DNA from: Chloroflexota bacterium
GTDB lineage: Bacteria; Chloroflexota; Chloroflexia; Thermomicrobiales; JADLAZ01
DNA: 26,108 nt
Reading direction: 5' to 3'
NCBI GenBank assembly: GCA_020849725.1
Contig: JADLAZ010000208.1
Location: forward strand, 1 to 26,108
Part shown: positions 15,261 to 24,061 of the stretch, one piece after another
How positions within the stretch are numbered: position 1 is the first letter of the stretch
Layout of the letters: every line of letters begins with the position of its first letter
Program-made: the position numbers and the translations under genes
Notes under the pieces: model-generated
The model's database searches: none
Told to the model about the DNA's origin: nothing
The model's input: only the letters and a program-made list of their open reading frames with translations

Positions 15261-16667
15261 TTACCGGACCGACAGTGCCGCCAGGAGGGCCGGGCCGGCG
15301 CTGGTGACATCGCCCGCGCCGATGGTGAGTACGATGTCTCCGGCACGCGCCTCGGCCGCGATCAGCGCCACCGCGGCGGCGATCGATGACGCCGGCCGGG
15401 CGGACGGACCAACGGCCGCCGCCAGCCGATCGGCGGTGAGCGCCGGGTCGTCCGGCTCGCGGGCCGCGTAGACAGGCACGACCACGGCCGCATCGGCGTC
15501 GCGCAGGGCCACCGCAAACTCATCGAACAGGGCGCGCGTGCGCGAGAAGGTGTGCGGCTGAAACAGGCACCAGACCCGGGCCGTGGGGAACTGCACCCGC
15601 GCCGCCGCCAGCACCGCCCGCAGCGCCGACGGATGATGCGCGTAGTCGTCGATCACCCGCACGCCGGCCGCGCTGCCCTTGTCCTCAAACCGGCGGCCGA
15701 CGCCACGAAAGCTCGCCAGTGCCGCCGCGGCCACAGCCGGCGTCACCCCTTCGGCGGCGCAGGCGACGAGCGCGGCCAGCGCGTTGGCCAGGTTGTAGTC
15801 GCCGGGCGCCTGCAAGCGCACCTCGGCCACCAGCACGCCAGCGCGGCGCGCCTCCCCCTGGCTCACGACCGTCGGATCGCCCGCAGTCGGGGCCACCGGC
15901 GCGAGCGTCCAGTCAGCTACGGCCGGCGCCAGGGCGAAGGTTTCGCGCCGCACCCCGCCGGGCAGCGTCAACTGCCGCGCCAGCCGGCGACTGCCGGCAT
16001 CATCCGACCGCAGCACGACCAGGCCACCCGGCTGCACCTGACCCAGCCAGTGACGGAAGGCGACCTCCAGGTCGGCCCAGCGCGGGTAGATATCGGGATG
16101 GTCATGCTCCAGATTGGTGACGACGGCCACCGCCGGGCGAAGCGTCAGAAAGCGGCCAGCATACTCATCCGCTTCGATCACCAGCAGCTCGCCGTCGGCC
16201 AGGCGGGCGTTGCCGCCCAGGTCCGGCGCCAGGCCGCCTAGCAGGTAGCTCGGCGCTCGGCCGGCGTGCGTCAGCACATGGGCGATCATGGCGGTCGTCG
16301 TCGTCTTGCCATGGGTGCCGGCCACCGCTAGCACGCGCCGCCGCGCGGCCACCAGGCCGACGACCTCCGCCAGCGTCAGCACCGGCAGTCCGGCAGCGCG
16401 TGCGGCCCGCACCTCCGGGTTGTCCGGTGGAATGGCCGCTGATACGACCACTGCGTCGGGCAGGGCGGCCAGCAGGCGGGTTGGCTCGTGGCCGGCTGCG
16501 GCGGCGATGCCCTCCGCGCGCAAATCGGCCAGGAGGGGCGAGTTGGACTGATCGCTGCCGCTGATCACGTGGCCGTGCGCGGCCAGCAGGCGGGCCAGCG
16601 CGCTCATACCCATGCCACCCAGCCCGATGAAGTACAGCCGTCGTCGCTCGCCCAAGTCCAGACTCAT
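15261..16667 (-). CDS. murC: UDP-N-acetylmuramate--L-alanine ligase
   Basis: Adds the first amino acid (L-Ala) to UDP-MurNAc in cytoplasmic peptidoglycan synthesis, using ATP. The 468-residue length is standard. The N-terminal UDP-binding Rossmann domain has YFIGLGGMGMSALA (12-25), the central Mur ligase domain has the ATP loop GTHGKTTT (117-124), followed by EADEYAGRFL and NLEHDHPDIY, and the C-terminal domain contains DDYAHHP and LFQPHTFSRT, all MurC hallmarks that separate it from MurD/E/F. The ATG at 16667 overlaps the stop of the upstream membrane-protein gene in an ATGA arrangement and lacks a strong ribosome-binding site, suggesting translational coupling. No other mur/ftsW gene lies within the window, so this copy is outside an intact dcw cluster, at least on this side. 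Confidence 0.96.
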   Translation of the reverse strand: MSLDLGERRRLYFIGLGGMGMSALARLLAAHGHVISGSDQSNSPLLADLRAEGIAAAAGHEPTRLLAALPDAVVVSAAIPPDNPEVRAARAAGLPVLTLAEVVGLVAARRRVLAVAGTHGKTTTTAMIAHVLTHAGRAPSYLLGGLAPDLGGNARLADGELLVIEADEYAGRFLTLRPAVAVVTNLEHDHPDIYPRWADLEVAFRHWLGQVQPGGLVVLRSDDAGSRRLARQLTLPGGVRRETFALAPAVADWTLAPVAPTAGDPTVVSQGEARRAGVLVAEVRLQAPGDYNLANALAALVACAAEGVTPAVAAAALASFRGVGRRFEDKGSAAGVRVIDDYAHHPSALRAVLAAARVQFPTARVWCLFQPHTFSRTRALFDEFAVALRDADAAVVVPVYAAREPDDPALTADRLAAAVGPSARPASSIAAAVALIAAEARAGDIVLTIGAGDVTSAGPALLAALSVR

Positions 16668-17281
16668 GCGCGGGCCATCCGCAGCAAGGCGTAGACCATG
16701 ATCGACACCAGCAGGACAACCAGCGCCGCCAGCGGCCAACTGACCAGCAGCGACTGGTCCGGTGGCGGCGGCACCACGATGAGAAGACCAGGGAACGAGG
16801 GAATGCGGAGATTGACGCCGGTGGCGGCGAATGACGCAGGGCTGACCTGGGTGAGCGTCCCGACGGCGCGCGACATCACCGTGAAGAGCGATAGGCCGCC
16901 GATGACAGCGCCATACCAGCGGCCGGTGCGGTCGAGGTCGCCGCGCCCCAGCCGGTGCCCGACCAGATAGGCCGCGACCGACAGCAGCGCCAGCAACCCC
17001 AGTGTCGCCAGCGGCTCGGCGCCAGGGGCCAGGTCGATTGGCGTGCCGTCGCTGCGTGGCTCGCCACCCACGATCGCGCGCATGATGCGCCCCCAGCGGT
17101 CCAGCGTGGCATTGAGCATGGCCAACACAAGCTGTGGCCCATTCCAGAGCAGCGCGATCGCCAGCGCCAGCCCGACCGCGGTGATGCCTTCGCGCCGCCA
17201 GCCCCGGCGAAAGCCAACCCACGCGCCGATTGCCGCGGCCGGCATCAGCAACCAGACGGGATCAACCTGCACCGTTGGCAC
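16664..17281 (-). CDS. CvpA-like integral membrane protein
   Basis: A 205-residue hydrophobic protein with about five predicted membrane segments (near residues 6-25, 32-57, 93-115, 125-145, 175-200). The layout, with a first helix ending GFRRGW and a later segment AYLVGHRLGRGDLDRTGRWYGAVIGG, resembles CvpA-family proteins, but sequence signatures are weak, so the family call is tentative. GTG at 17281 follows GAGGG closely; a GTG 16 residues upstream (17329) is an alternative. Its TGA stop overlaps the murC ATG by four bases, so the two proteins are probably made together, which hints at a cell-envelope role. Confidence 0.7.
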   Translation of the reverse strand: MPTVQVDPVWLLMPAAAIGAWVGFRRGWRREGITAVGLALAIALLWNGPQLVLAMLNATLDRWGRIMRAIVGGEPRSDGTPIDLAPGAEPLATLGLLALLSVAAYLVGHRLGRGDLDRTGRWYGAVIGGLSLFTVMSRAVGTLTQVSPASFAATGVNLRIPSFPGLLIVVPPPPDQSLLVSWPLAALVVLLVSIMVYALLRMARA

Positions 17282-17416
17282 ACCACCCTCGCTTCGCACC
17301 CCCGGCCGACGCCGGTGACCGACAGACACGCCTCTGTCCCGTTAACGCGGCAGTCCGTCGGCGGCACCGGTCCGCCGCGCGGGTGCGACGCCGTCGTAGC
17401 CGACCGGACTAGCCGA

Positions 17417-17425
17417 TGGTATACT
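17417..17425 (+). promoter_or_regulatory. Extended -10 promoter of secG
   Basis: TGG-TATACT forms an extended -10 element 22 bases before the secG GTG at 17448, which would leave a short leader holding AAGGAGAG. No good -35 is present, as expected when the TGn extension is used. Confidence 0.5.
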
Positions 17426-17447
17426 GCCGCCGGCAAAGGAGAGCGAC

Positions 17448-17675
17448 GTGGAATCGACCATCCTAAATATCGTGCAACTCATCGTGTCGATGCTCCTGAT
17501 CGGCCTGGTGCTGCTGCAAGTGCGTGGCTCGGGTCTCGGGCGCACCTTCGGCTCCGACTCCGGCTCGATCAAGCGTACCCGGCGCGGCCTCGAACGCACG
17601 ATCTTTCAATTTACCATTGTGACCGCGGTGGCGTTTGTCGTGATCTCGGTCCTGAATGCCCTGGTCGTGAGCTAG
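17448..17675 (+). CDS. secG: Preprotein translocase subunit SecG
   Basis: A 75-residue membrane protein of the SecYEG channel, which helps SecA-driven export. It has the typical two helices (about 5-24 and 51-74) joined by the cytoplasmic loop LQVRGSGLGRTFGSDSGSIKRTRRGLER, here recognisable by the GSGLG and FGSDSG segments; length is normal. The start is GTG, four bases after AAGGAGAG. It is followed after 48 bp by a solute-binding protein gene on the same strand, probably in one transcript. The upstream TGGTATACT element is a good promoter candidate. Confidence 0.93.
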   Translation: MESTILNIVQLIVSMLLIGLVLLQVRGSGLGRTFGSDSGSIKRTRRGLERTIFQFTIVTAVAFVVISVLNALVVS

Positions 17676-17723
17676 GGCGAACGGGTCAACACCCTGGCGT
17701 CGGCGTCGCTCGTTCACCTGTCG

Positions 17724-19409
17724 ATGAGTACTCCTGGTCCCAATCCGTGGTTGTCCTGGCGTGGCCGCCGTCTCGGCGCACTGGTGCTGCTGGCCATGGT
17801 CAGCCTGACCGCACTAACGCCGGTACTGTCATCGAGTACCAGTCCGGCGCCGCCGCCGGTAGTCAGTCCGGCGCTGACCCGGCCGGTGACGCTGGCCTCT
17901 GCCAGCACTTACCGCGAAGCGCTCGTCGGCACGCCGGCCACGCTGAACCCACTTTTCGGCACGACCGACAGCGAGGCCGACGTCGCCCGGCTGCTCTTTG
18001 CCGGCCTGGCGCGTGGGGATGGCCGCGGCGGCATCGAACCCGACCTCGCCGCCAGTTGGACCGTGGCGGAGACCGGCCGGACCTACACCGTGGCCCTGCG
18101 CACCGACGCCGTCTGGCACGATGGCCAGCCGGTCACCAGCCGCGATGTGTTGTTCACGGTGCGGCTGATGCAGGAGAGCGGCCTGCCGATCAGCCCGGCA
18201 CTGGCCAACTTCTGGCGCACAGTGCAGGTTGACCTGGCCGGCCCCCATACTGTGCGGTTCTCCCTCAGCGAGCCGTTCGCACCCTTCCTCAGCCGGATGA
18301 CCTTCCCCTTGTTGCCGGCCCACCTCCTGCATGCTGTCCCGCCTGACGACCTCCCGGCCCATGAGTTCAGCCGCGCGCCGGTCGGCGCCGGGCCATATCG
18401 CGTCGCCGGCCCGCTGCATGACGGCGACCTCCTGTTGGAGGCGCACCCGCGCTACCATGGTGGTCCACCAGCTATCGAGCGGCTCCTGCTGCGGTTCTAT
18501 CTCAACCCGGACGAGGCGCTGCAGGCGCTGCAGTCCGGCGCCGTGGACGGCATGGCCGGTGTGCCGGCCGCACTGATGCCGCGCATTCGCGCCCAGGCGA
18601 GCCTGCGTGTGCACGCGCAGCCCCTGGCAGCCAGCACCGCCCTGCTCCTCAACACGCGACGCCCGCCGTTCCATCAGCGCGAGGTCCGCCAGGCAGTCGC
18701 CATGGCCGTCGATCGCGATGCTCTCATCCGCGAGGCCCTGGACGGTGACGCTGACCCGGCGCCGGGGCCGATCGCCCCGACTTCCTGGGCGGCAGTGCCA
18801 CCGCCCGCCGGTGGCACGGTCCACGAGGCGCGCGCACTGCTGGAGCGAGCCGGCTGGCTGCCGGCTGGCGACGGCACACGCGCGCGCGACGGCCGGCCAC
18901 TGGCAATCACACTGCTGACGACTGACAGCTCTGAGCGCTCGCGGGTCGCCCTGGTGATCGCCCGTCAACTCGGTGAGATCGGCGTGCGCGTCACCATCGC
19001 CACGGTCTCGCCCACCGATCTGCTGGCCCGCTATCTGGTCCCTCGCGACTTCGAGGCCGCACTTTTCGGCTGGACGGCCATGAGCGACGACCCGGATCCG
19101 TATCCACTCTGGCACTCCAGCCAGGCCGAGCAGGGCTTCAATTTCGCCAGTTGGAGCCTGCCGCGGGCCGACGAGTTGCTGGAGGCGGGCCGGCAACAGC
19201 GCGACCAGGCCGCCCGCCAGCGCGTCTACGCCGATTTCCAGCGCCTCTTCGCCGAAGAAGCCCCCAGCGTCATGCTCTACAGTCCCCGTCACCATCTGGT
19301 GACGACCGAGCGCGTCCATGTCGTCGCGGCCGGCCCACTCAGTCGTCCGGCCGATCGCTTCCGCACCATCACCACCTGGACGGTCGACGCGGAGCGTGCC
19401 GTAGGCTGA
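17724..19409 (+). CDS. ABC transporter family-5 solute-binding protein (peptide/nickel type)
   Basis: A 561-residue extracytoplasmic binding protein of the DppA/OppA (SBP_bac_5) family. An N-terminal hydrophobic helix (about residues 18-36) is followed by a proline/serine/threonine linker, and the mature fold begins near YREALVGTPATLNPLFG with LLFAGLARGD, PDLAASWTVAETGRTYTVALRTDAVWHDGQPVTSRDV, GAGPYRV and later LLNTRRPPFHQREVRQAVAMAVDRDAL. No lipobox cysteine follows the hydrophobic segment, so it is probably membrane-anchored by the helix or cleaved and released, not a lipoprotein. ATG at 17724 has no clear ribosome-binding site. No permease or ATPase gene follows; transport partners would lie elsewhere. 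Ligand is unknown. Confidence 0.92.
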   Translation: MSTPGPNPWLSWRGRRLGALVLLAMVSLTALTPVLSSSTSPAPPPVVSPALTRPVTLASASTYREALVGTPATLNPLFGTTDSEADVARLLFAGLARGDGRGGIEPDLAASWTVAETGRTYTVALRTDAVWHDGQPVTSRDVLFTVRLMQESGLPISPALANFWRTVQVDLAGPHTVRFSLSEPFAPFLSRMTFPLLPAHLLHAVPPDDLPAHEFSRAPVGAGPYRVAGPLHDGDLLLEAHPRYHGGPPAIERLLLRFYLNPDEALQALQSGAVDGMAGVPAALMPRIRAQASLRVHAQPLAASTALLLNTRRPPFHQREVRQAVAMAVDRDALIREALDGDADPAPGPIAPTSWAAVPPPAGGTVHEARALLERAGWLPAGDGTRARDGRPLAITLLTTDSSERSRVALVIARQLGEIGVRVTIATVSPTDLLARYLVPRDFEAALFGWTAMSDDPDPYPLWHSSQAEQGFNFASWSLPRADELLEAGRQQRDQAARQRVYADFQRLFAEEAPSVMLYSPRHHLVTTERVHVVAAGPLSRPADRFRTITTWTVDAERAVG

Positions 19410-19455
19410 CCGTCAGCGCACCGTGACCGGGCGGGCAGCCCGATGCGGCGGGTGA

Positions 19456-19490
19456 GGGGACGCGGGTCGGTCGATCCGCACCCGCGCCCT
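19456..19490. terminator. Strong GC hairpin between convergent genes
   Basis: GGG-A-CGCGGGT-CGG (19457-19470) pairs with CCG-C-ACCCGCG-CCC (19476-19489) around a TCGAT loop, with two single-base bulges. It lies in the 108-base gap between the convergent solute-binding protein and fbaB stops. There is no long T-tract, so factor-independent termination is probable but not assured. Confidence 0.5.
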
Positions 19491-19517
19491 TGCCTGGCTC
19501 GGCAGCGCCAGGCGCGA

Positions 19518-20603
19518 TCAGGCGACGGTGATGTCAGGGTTCAGGTAGACATCCTGAATCGCGTTCAGGAGGCCGGCGCCTTCGGCCATTGGCCGCTGGA
19601 ACGCCTTGCGACCAGAGATGAGGCCAGTGCCGCCGGCACGCTTGTTGACGACCGCCGTGTAGACGGCTTCGGCCAGGTCGCTCTCGCCGGCCGAGGCGCC
19701 GCCCGAGTTGATAAGACCAGCGCGACCCATGTAGCAGTTCATGACCTGATAGCGGGTCAGGTCGATCGGGTTGTCGCTGGTCAGGTCACTGTAGACCTTC
19801 TTGTGCGTGCGGCCGTACTTCTGGAAGGCATTGAAGCCACCGTTCATCTCAGGTAGCTTCTGTTTGATAATATCAGCCTCAATCGTGACACCCAGGTGGT
19901 TGGCCTGACCCGTCAGGTCGGCGGCGACATGATAGTCGACGCCGTTGACGTTGAAGGCCGAGTTTCTGAGGTAGCACCACAGCACGGTCGCCATGCCCAG
20001 GCTGTGGGCCTCATGGAACGCCGCGGCCACCTCCTGTATCTGCCGACCGGACTCCTCAGAGCCAAAGTAGATGGTCGCGCCGACCGCGGTCGCGCCCATG
20101 TCCCAGGCTTGCCGGACGGTGCCGAACATGATCTGGTCGAACTTGTTCGGGTAGGTCAGTAGATCATTGTGATTGATCTTAACGATGAACGGTATCTTGT
20201 GGGCGTATCTGCGCGCGACTGATCCCAGCACGCCAAACGTCGAAGCGACGGCATTGCAGCCGCCCGCGATCGCCAGCTTGACGATGTTCTCGCTGTCGAA
20301 GTAGAGCGGATTCGGCGCGAACGACGCCGCCGCCGAGTGCTCGATGCCCTGGTCAACTGGCAGAATCGACAGGTAGCCGGTGCCGGCCAGGCGGCCGCTA
20401 TTGAACAGCATGCCGAGCGAGCGCACCACTTGCGGCGAGCGATCGCTTATGCCATAGACACGGTCGATGAAATCCGGGCCGGGCAGCACCAGCGCTTCGC
20501 GCGATACCTTCGGCGTCATCGACAGAATCGTGCCGGCCCGCTCGCCCAGAAGCCGCTCGATATCGCCCGTGCTGAGGCCCGCGCTGGTCATGGTTGCCGT
20601 CAT
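19518..20603 (-). CDS. fbaB: Class I fructose-bisphosphate aldolase (DhnA/FbaB type)
   Basis: Cytoplasmic enzyme that splits fructose 1,6-bisphosphate into two triose phosphates through a Schiff-base lysine, used in glycolysis and gluconeogenesis. The 361-residue sequence matches the Escherichia coli FbaB pattern closely along its length: [51 protein letters not shown] segments, then [25 protein letters not shown] and [19 protein letters not shown] at 20603 has AGGAGGAG eight bases upstream; a second ATG four codons on (20591) is possible. It starts only 16 bp after the gdh stop, so both are in one operon, an unusual metabolic pairing that links carbon flow to glutamate turnover. Confidence 0.95.
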   Translation of the reverse strand: MTATMTSAGLSTGDIERLLGERAGTILSMTPKVSREALVLPGPDFIDRVYGISDRSPQVVRSLGMLFNSGRLAGTGYLSILPVDQGIEHSAAASFAPNPLYFDSENIVKLAIAGGCNAVASTFGVLGSVARRYAHKIPFIVKINHNDLLTYPNKFDQIMFGTVRQAWDMGATAVGATIYFGSEESGRQIQEVAAAFHEAHSLGMATVLWCYLRNSAFNVNGVDYHVAADLTGQANHLGVTIEADIIKQKLPEMNGGFNAFQKYGRTHKKVYSDLTSDNPIDLTRYQVMNCYMGRAGLINSGGASAGESDLAEAVYTAVVNKRAGGTGLISGRKAFQRPMAEGAGLLNAIQDVYLNPDITVA

Positions 20604-20619
20604 CTGGTTCTCCTCCTGA

Positions 20620-21891
20620 CTAAGGATAGATGCCACGCGTCTGGAATGCGTCCACCACTCGCTGCACCGCCAACACCATTGCCGCCATGCGCAGCGTCAG
20701 CCTGCGGTCACGCGCGCAGGACTGGACCGCGTCAAAGGCTCGCGTCATGATCTTGCGCATGCGGGTGTTGACCTCGTCCAACTCCCAGGCGTAGGCTTGC
20801 ATCGCCTGCGCCCACTCGAAGTAGGAGACAGTGACACCGCCCGCGTTCGCCAGGATATCGGGTACGATCGTGATACCGCGCTCGCCCAGGATCAGATCGG
20901 CCGCTTCCGTCGTTGGCCCATTCGCCGCCTCCACGACCATGCGCGCGTTGATTTTGCCAGCGTTTCGGGAGGTGATCTGACCCTCGACCGCCGCCGGCAC
21001 CAGGATGTCGCAGGGCAATTCGAGCAGCGCGCACCTGTCGATCGCTTCGGCCTCGGGGTAGTCGCGCAGTGTGCCGTGCGCCTGCTTGTAACGATGCACG
21101 GCCGCGATATCCAGTCCGCGTGGATGATACAGCCCAGTGTCCGTATCGCTGACCGCCAGCACCGGCACGCCGGCCGCCGTCAGGATCGTCGCCAGATTGC
21201 CGCCGGCGTTGCCGAAGCCCTGGATGACCACCCGCTGCTGGGACAGGTCCAACCCATGGGCGCGCATCGCGGCTTCGATGATGTAGAAGCAGCCCTGACC
21301 GGTCGCCTCGACGCGCCCGGCCGAGCCGCCGAGGAGCAGGGGCTTGCCGGTCACCACCCCCGGCACCGCGTAGCCGGCCTGCATCGAGTAGGTATCCATC
21401 ATCCAGGCCATCGTCTGCGCGTCAGTGTTCATGTCAGGCGCCGGGATATCCAACTGCGGGCCGATCAGCATGCTGATCTCGCTGGTGAAGCGGCGCGTCA
21501 GATTCTCCAACTCCGCCTTCGACAGACCCTTCGGATTCACCGCGACGCCACCCTTGGCGCCGCCGAACGGCACCCCGACGACGGCGCACTTCCAGGTCAT
21601 CAGCATCGCCAGCGCCTTGACTTCGTCGAGCGTAACAGTAGGGTAGTAGCGAATGCCGCCCTTGGCCGGGCCGCGCGCCATGTTGTGGTGAACACGATGG
21701 CCAGTGAAGATCTTGACCGAGCCTTTGTCCATCTCGACCGGGAAGTTGACCGTGAGCTCGCGCTTGCAGTGCGACAGCACCGCCCGCATGCCGGCGTCGA
21801 GATTCAGCACATTGGCCGCCGCGTTGAACTGCTCGACCGCGAGGTCATAGAAGCTTGCGGCTTGTGATCCCAGCTCTTGCGTGGTTGTCAT
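20620..21891 (-). CDS. gdhA: Glutamate dehydrogenase, NAD(P)-dependent
   Basis: Interconverts glutamate and 2-oxoglutarate plus ammonia in the cytoplasm. The 423-residue length fits the small hexameric family. The glutamate-binding domain includes [11 protein letters not shown] (Lys77), [16 protein letters not shown] (catalytic Lys113) and DIPAPDMNT. The Rossmann domain contains [11 protein letters not shown] and the dinucleotide loop [12 protein letters not shown], and a C-terminal [15 protein letters not shown] follows. NAD versus NADP preference was not determined. ATG at 21891 is nine bases after GGAGG; an in-frame start 40 residues upstream gives an arginine-rich tail without support. 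It is the first gene of a two-gene operon with fbaB. The 211-base spacer to gatB contains a TATATC sequence but no clear promoter. Confidence 0.95.
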   Translation of the reverse strand: MTTTQELGSQAASFYDLAVEQFNAAANVLNLDAGMRAVLSHCKRELTVNFPVEMDKGSVKIFTGHRVHHNMARGPAKGGIRYYPTVTLDEVKALAMLMTWKCAVVGVPFGGAKGGVAVNPKGLSKAELENLTRRFTSEISMLIGPQLDIPAPDMNTDAQTMAWMMDTYSMQAGYAVPGVVTGKPLLLGGSAGRVEATGQGCFYIIEAAMRAHGLDLSQQRVVIQGFGNAGGNLATILTAAGVPVLAVSDTDTGLYHPRGLDIAAVHRYKQAHGTLRDYPEAEAIDRCALLELPCDILVPAAVEGQITSRNAGKINARMVVEAANGPTTEAADLILGERGITIVPDILANAGGVTVSYFEWAQAMQAYAWELDEVNTRMRKIMTRAFDAVQSCARDRRLTLRMAAMVLAVQRVVDAFQTRGIYP

Positions 21892-22102
21892 GACTGCTTG
21901 CCTCCGAGACGAGGTTCTGTCATCTGGGACGCTGCCGCCACCATCGCGGTTCACTCCAAGGCGGGCGCATCGTCGCGCCGAACGACCAGGGACGTGCGGC
22001 TCCTTTCCCATGCGCCCACGGCACCGCTGGCGAGGTGACTGGCGCCGGCCTCGTCGTCACTTCGATATACGCTGTCGGCCAGCGCAGGGAATTCTCCAGG
22101 CG

Positions 22103-23575
22103 TCAACCACCGCCAGCACAGTGTGCCTTAAGCTCCTCGAGCAGGATCTGATGAGCGACCTGCGGATTGGCGCTGCCGCGCGTGGCCTTCATCAGCGGAC
22201 CGATCAGCGCCCGAGCGGCCACTTCCTTGCCCCGGCAATAATCGGCCACTGGTTGCGGATGATCGGCGATGACTTGCCGCACCAGCGACCGCAGCGCCGC
22301 GTCGTCACTGACCTGGGCCAGTCCGAGCCGATCGACGATGGCGCGGGGCGACTCAGCGCCGGCCAACACCGCCGGCAGCACCTGCTCGCGGGCTGCTTTG
22401 GCCGTGATCGTGCCGTCTTCGATCAGCGCCAGCAGTCCGTGCAGTCGCTCCGGCGCGAGGCCGATCTGCGTAATCGGCGCGTTGGCGTCGGGCGCCCGCT
22501 GGCGCAGCTCGTTGTTGAGCCAGTTTGCCGCCAACCGTGATCGCTCCGGCCCACTGCCGAGCGCCACGACTGCCTCGTAGTAGTCGGCCGTGCCACGCTG
22601 CTCAGTCAGCAGCGCCACGTCCGCCAGACCCAGGCCGTACTGGCTCTGGAATCGGCGCCGGCGCTCGGCCGGCAACTCCGGCAGGCCGGCCCGCACCGCC
22701 ACGACCCAATCCGCGCTCAGTGTCAGCGGCGGCAGGTCCGGCTCGGGGAAGTAGCGGTAGTCGTGGGCATGCTCCTTCGTCCGCTGCGCCGCCGTCACAC
22801 CCTGCTCATCGACCCAGCCGCGAGTCTCCTGGATGAGGCGGCCGCCGGCCGCCAGCACCTGCTCCTGGCGTCGTGCCTCATAGGCGATGGCCCGCTCGAC
22901 GGCGCGGAAGGAGTTCAGGTTCTTGATCTCGACTTTGGCGCCGAACTCCTGGCTGCCAACGGGCCGGATGGAGACGTTGGCATCGCAGCGGAACGAGCCT
23001 TCCTCCATGTTGCCGGTGGAGACGCCGATGTAACGCAGCGTCTGGCGCAGCGCTCGCAGGTAAGCGCCGGCCTCGGCGGCAGTGCGCAGGTCTGGCTCGC
23101 CGACGATCTCCAGCAGCGGCACGCCGGAGCGGTTGAAGTCGACTAGCGTGTAGTCGTCGCCGGCCGGGTCCGTTCGATGCAGCAGCCGGCCGGTGTCCTC
23201 CTCGACATGCACGCGCGTGATGCCGCAGCGGCGCACATCGCCCTCGACCTCGAACTCCAGCCAGCCGTGGTGCGACAGCGGCAGGTCATACTGCGACACC
23301 TGATAGCCCTTCGGCAGGTCGGGATACATGTAGTTCTTGCGGTCGAACTTGTCGTGCGCCGGGATGTCGCAGTGCAGCGCCAGTGCCGTCAGCGCCGCCA
23401 GCTCGATCGCCCGCCCGTTGATGACCGGCAGCACACCCGGCATGCCGAGGCAGACGGGGCAGACGTGCGTGTTCGGCGCGGCATCGGCATAGGCCGCCGC
23501 GCAGCCGCAGAACATCTTGCTCTGGGTCAGGAGTTGCGTGTGCACCTCAAGCCCAATGACCGTCTCGTAACCCAT
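22103..23575 (-). CDS. gatB: Asp-tRNA(Asn)/Glu-tRNA(Gln) amidotransferase subunit B
   Basis: GatB is the kinase/transamidase subunit that binds misacylated tRNA in the GatCAB complex, which makes Gln-tRNA(Gln) and Asn-tRNA(Asn). The 490-residue protein starts GYETVIGLEVHTQL (Glu10, His12) and has the zinc cysteines 23, 25, 39 and 42 in FCGCAAAY and VCPVCLGMPG. KFDRKNYMYPDLPKGYQVSQYD, the YRYFPEPDLPPL segment and a C-terminal YqeY-like helical domain follow. ATG at 23575 is correct: the in-frame ATG 18 codons upstream lies inside the -10 element TGCTATACT. gatA and gatC are not adjacent, so the complex is encoded at separate loci. Confidence 0.96.
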   Translation of the reverse strand: MGYETVIGLEVHTQLLTQSKMFCGCAAAYADAAPNTHVCPVCLGMPGVLPVINGRAIELAALTALALHCDIPAHDKFDRKNYMYPDLPKGYQVSQYDLPLSHHGWLEFEVEGDVRRCGITRVHVEEDTGRLLHRTDPAGDDYTLVDFNRSGVPLLEIVGEPDLRTAAEAGAYLRALRQTLRYIGVSTGNMEEGSFRCDANVSIRPVGSQEFGAKVEIKNLNSFRAVERAIAYEARRQEQVLAAGGRLIQETRGWVDEQGVTAAQRTKEHAHDYRYFPEPDLPPLTLSADWVVAVRAGLPELPAERRRRFQSQYGLGLADVALLTEQRGTADYYEAVVALGSGPERSRLAANWLNNELRQRAPDANAPITQIGLAPERLHGLLALIEDGTITAKAAREQVLPAVLAGAESPRAIVDRLGLAQVSDDAALRSLVRQVIADHPQPVADYCRGKEVAARALIGPLMKATRGSANPQVAHQILLEELKAHCAGGG

Positions 23576-23619
23576 GCCCAGCGCGTCCTCTGCTGACCGA
23601 TCTACCCCTGCCGGCGGCA

Positions 23620-23628
23620 AGTATAGCA
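23620..23628 (-). promoter_or_regulatory. Extended -10 promoter of gatB
   Basis: TGC-TATACT on the minus strand, about 45 bases upstream of the gatB ATG at 23575. No -35 match is seen. Because an ATG lies within this element, it also argues against a longer GatB. Confidence 0.5.
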
Positions 23629-23656
23629 TGCTCGCCAGGAGGCCGTTCGCCGGCTG

Positions 23657-24022
23657 CTACACCTCGGTCTGGGTGGTCACGCCGCCCTTGGCCATGATGG
23701 TGATGTGTGCCATCGGGGTAGCGCCGGGCGCGCCGTGCCAGTGGTTCTCGCCGGCCGGGATCAGGACCATGTCGCCCGCCGTGACGATGCGCTCCTCGTC
23801 CTCCGTGGCGACGATACCGGTTCCTTCGGTTACGATCAGAAGCTGATCGGCACTGTGCTTGTGGAACTTGTTGCGGGAACCGGCGCTGAAGCTGACGACG
23901 CCGATACTGAAACTCTGACTGTCGTCGGGACCGAATGGCTGCTGGCGACTCACCGGATTCCCGGTGAACAACGTGCTGACGGCCGGCTGCCGCTCGACGT
24001 CGCTGAGCGTGACGACGTTCAT
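23657..24022 (-). CDS. Cupin-domain protein
   Basis: A 121-residue single cupin. Motif 1 is NKFHKHSADQLLIVTEG (His54, His56, Gln60) and motif 2 is GDMVLIPAGENHWHGAPG (His94, His96), giving a probable metal site. Proteins of this kind include small dioxygenase-like, detoxification and sensor cupins; no specific role is readable. ATG at 24022 follows AAGGGAG; an upstream in-frame start 12 residues earlier is less likely. It starts 39 bp after the stop of the secreted propeller protein gene and ends before the gatB promoter, so it is probably co-transcribed with the former. It is unlike the other cupin at 3767, sharing only the fold. Confidence 0.85.
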   Translation of the reverse strand: MNVVTLSDVERQPAVSTLFTGNPVSRQQPFGPDDSQSFSIGVVSFSAGSRNKFHKHSADQLLIVTEGTGIVATEDEERIVTAGDMVLIPAGENHWHGAPGATPMAHITIMAKGGVTTQTEV

Positions 24023-24061
24023 GGGGTCTCCCTTCCTGGCCGGAACCGGGTCAGCCATGCC

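Noticed and set aside
17829..19319. Minus-strand open frame of 496 codons opposite the solute-binding protein
   Set aside because: Low-complexity shadow; the plus strand has family-5 binding-protein motifs throughout.
23576..23629. Longer GatB start 18 codons upstream
   Set aside because: That ATG lies inside the extended -10 element, and known GatB proteins begin at the GYETVIGLEVHTQL segment.
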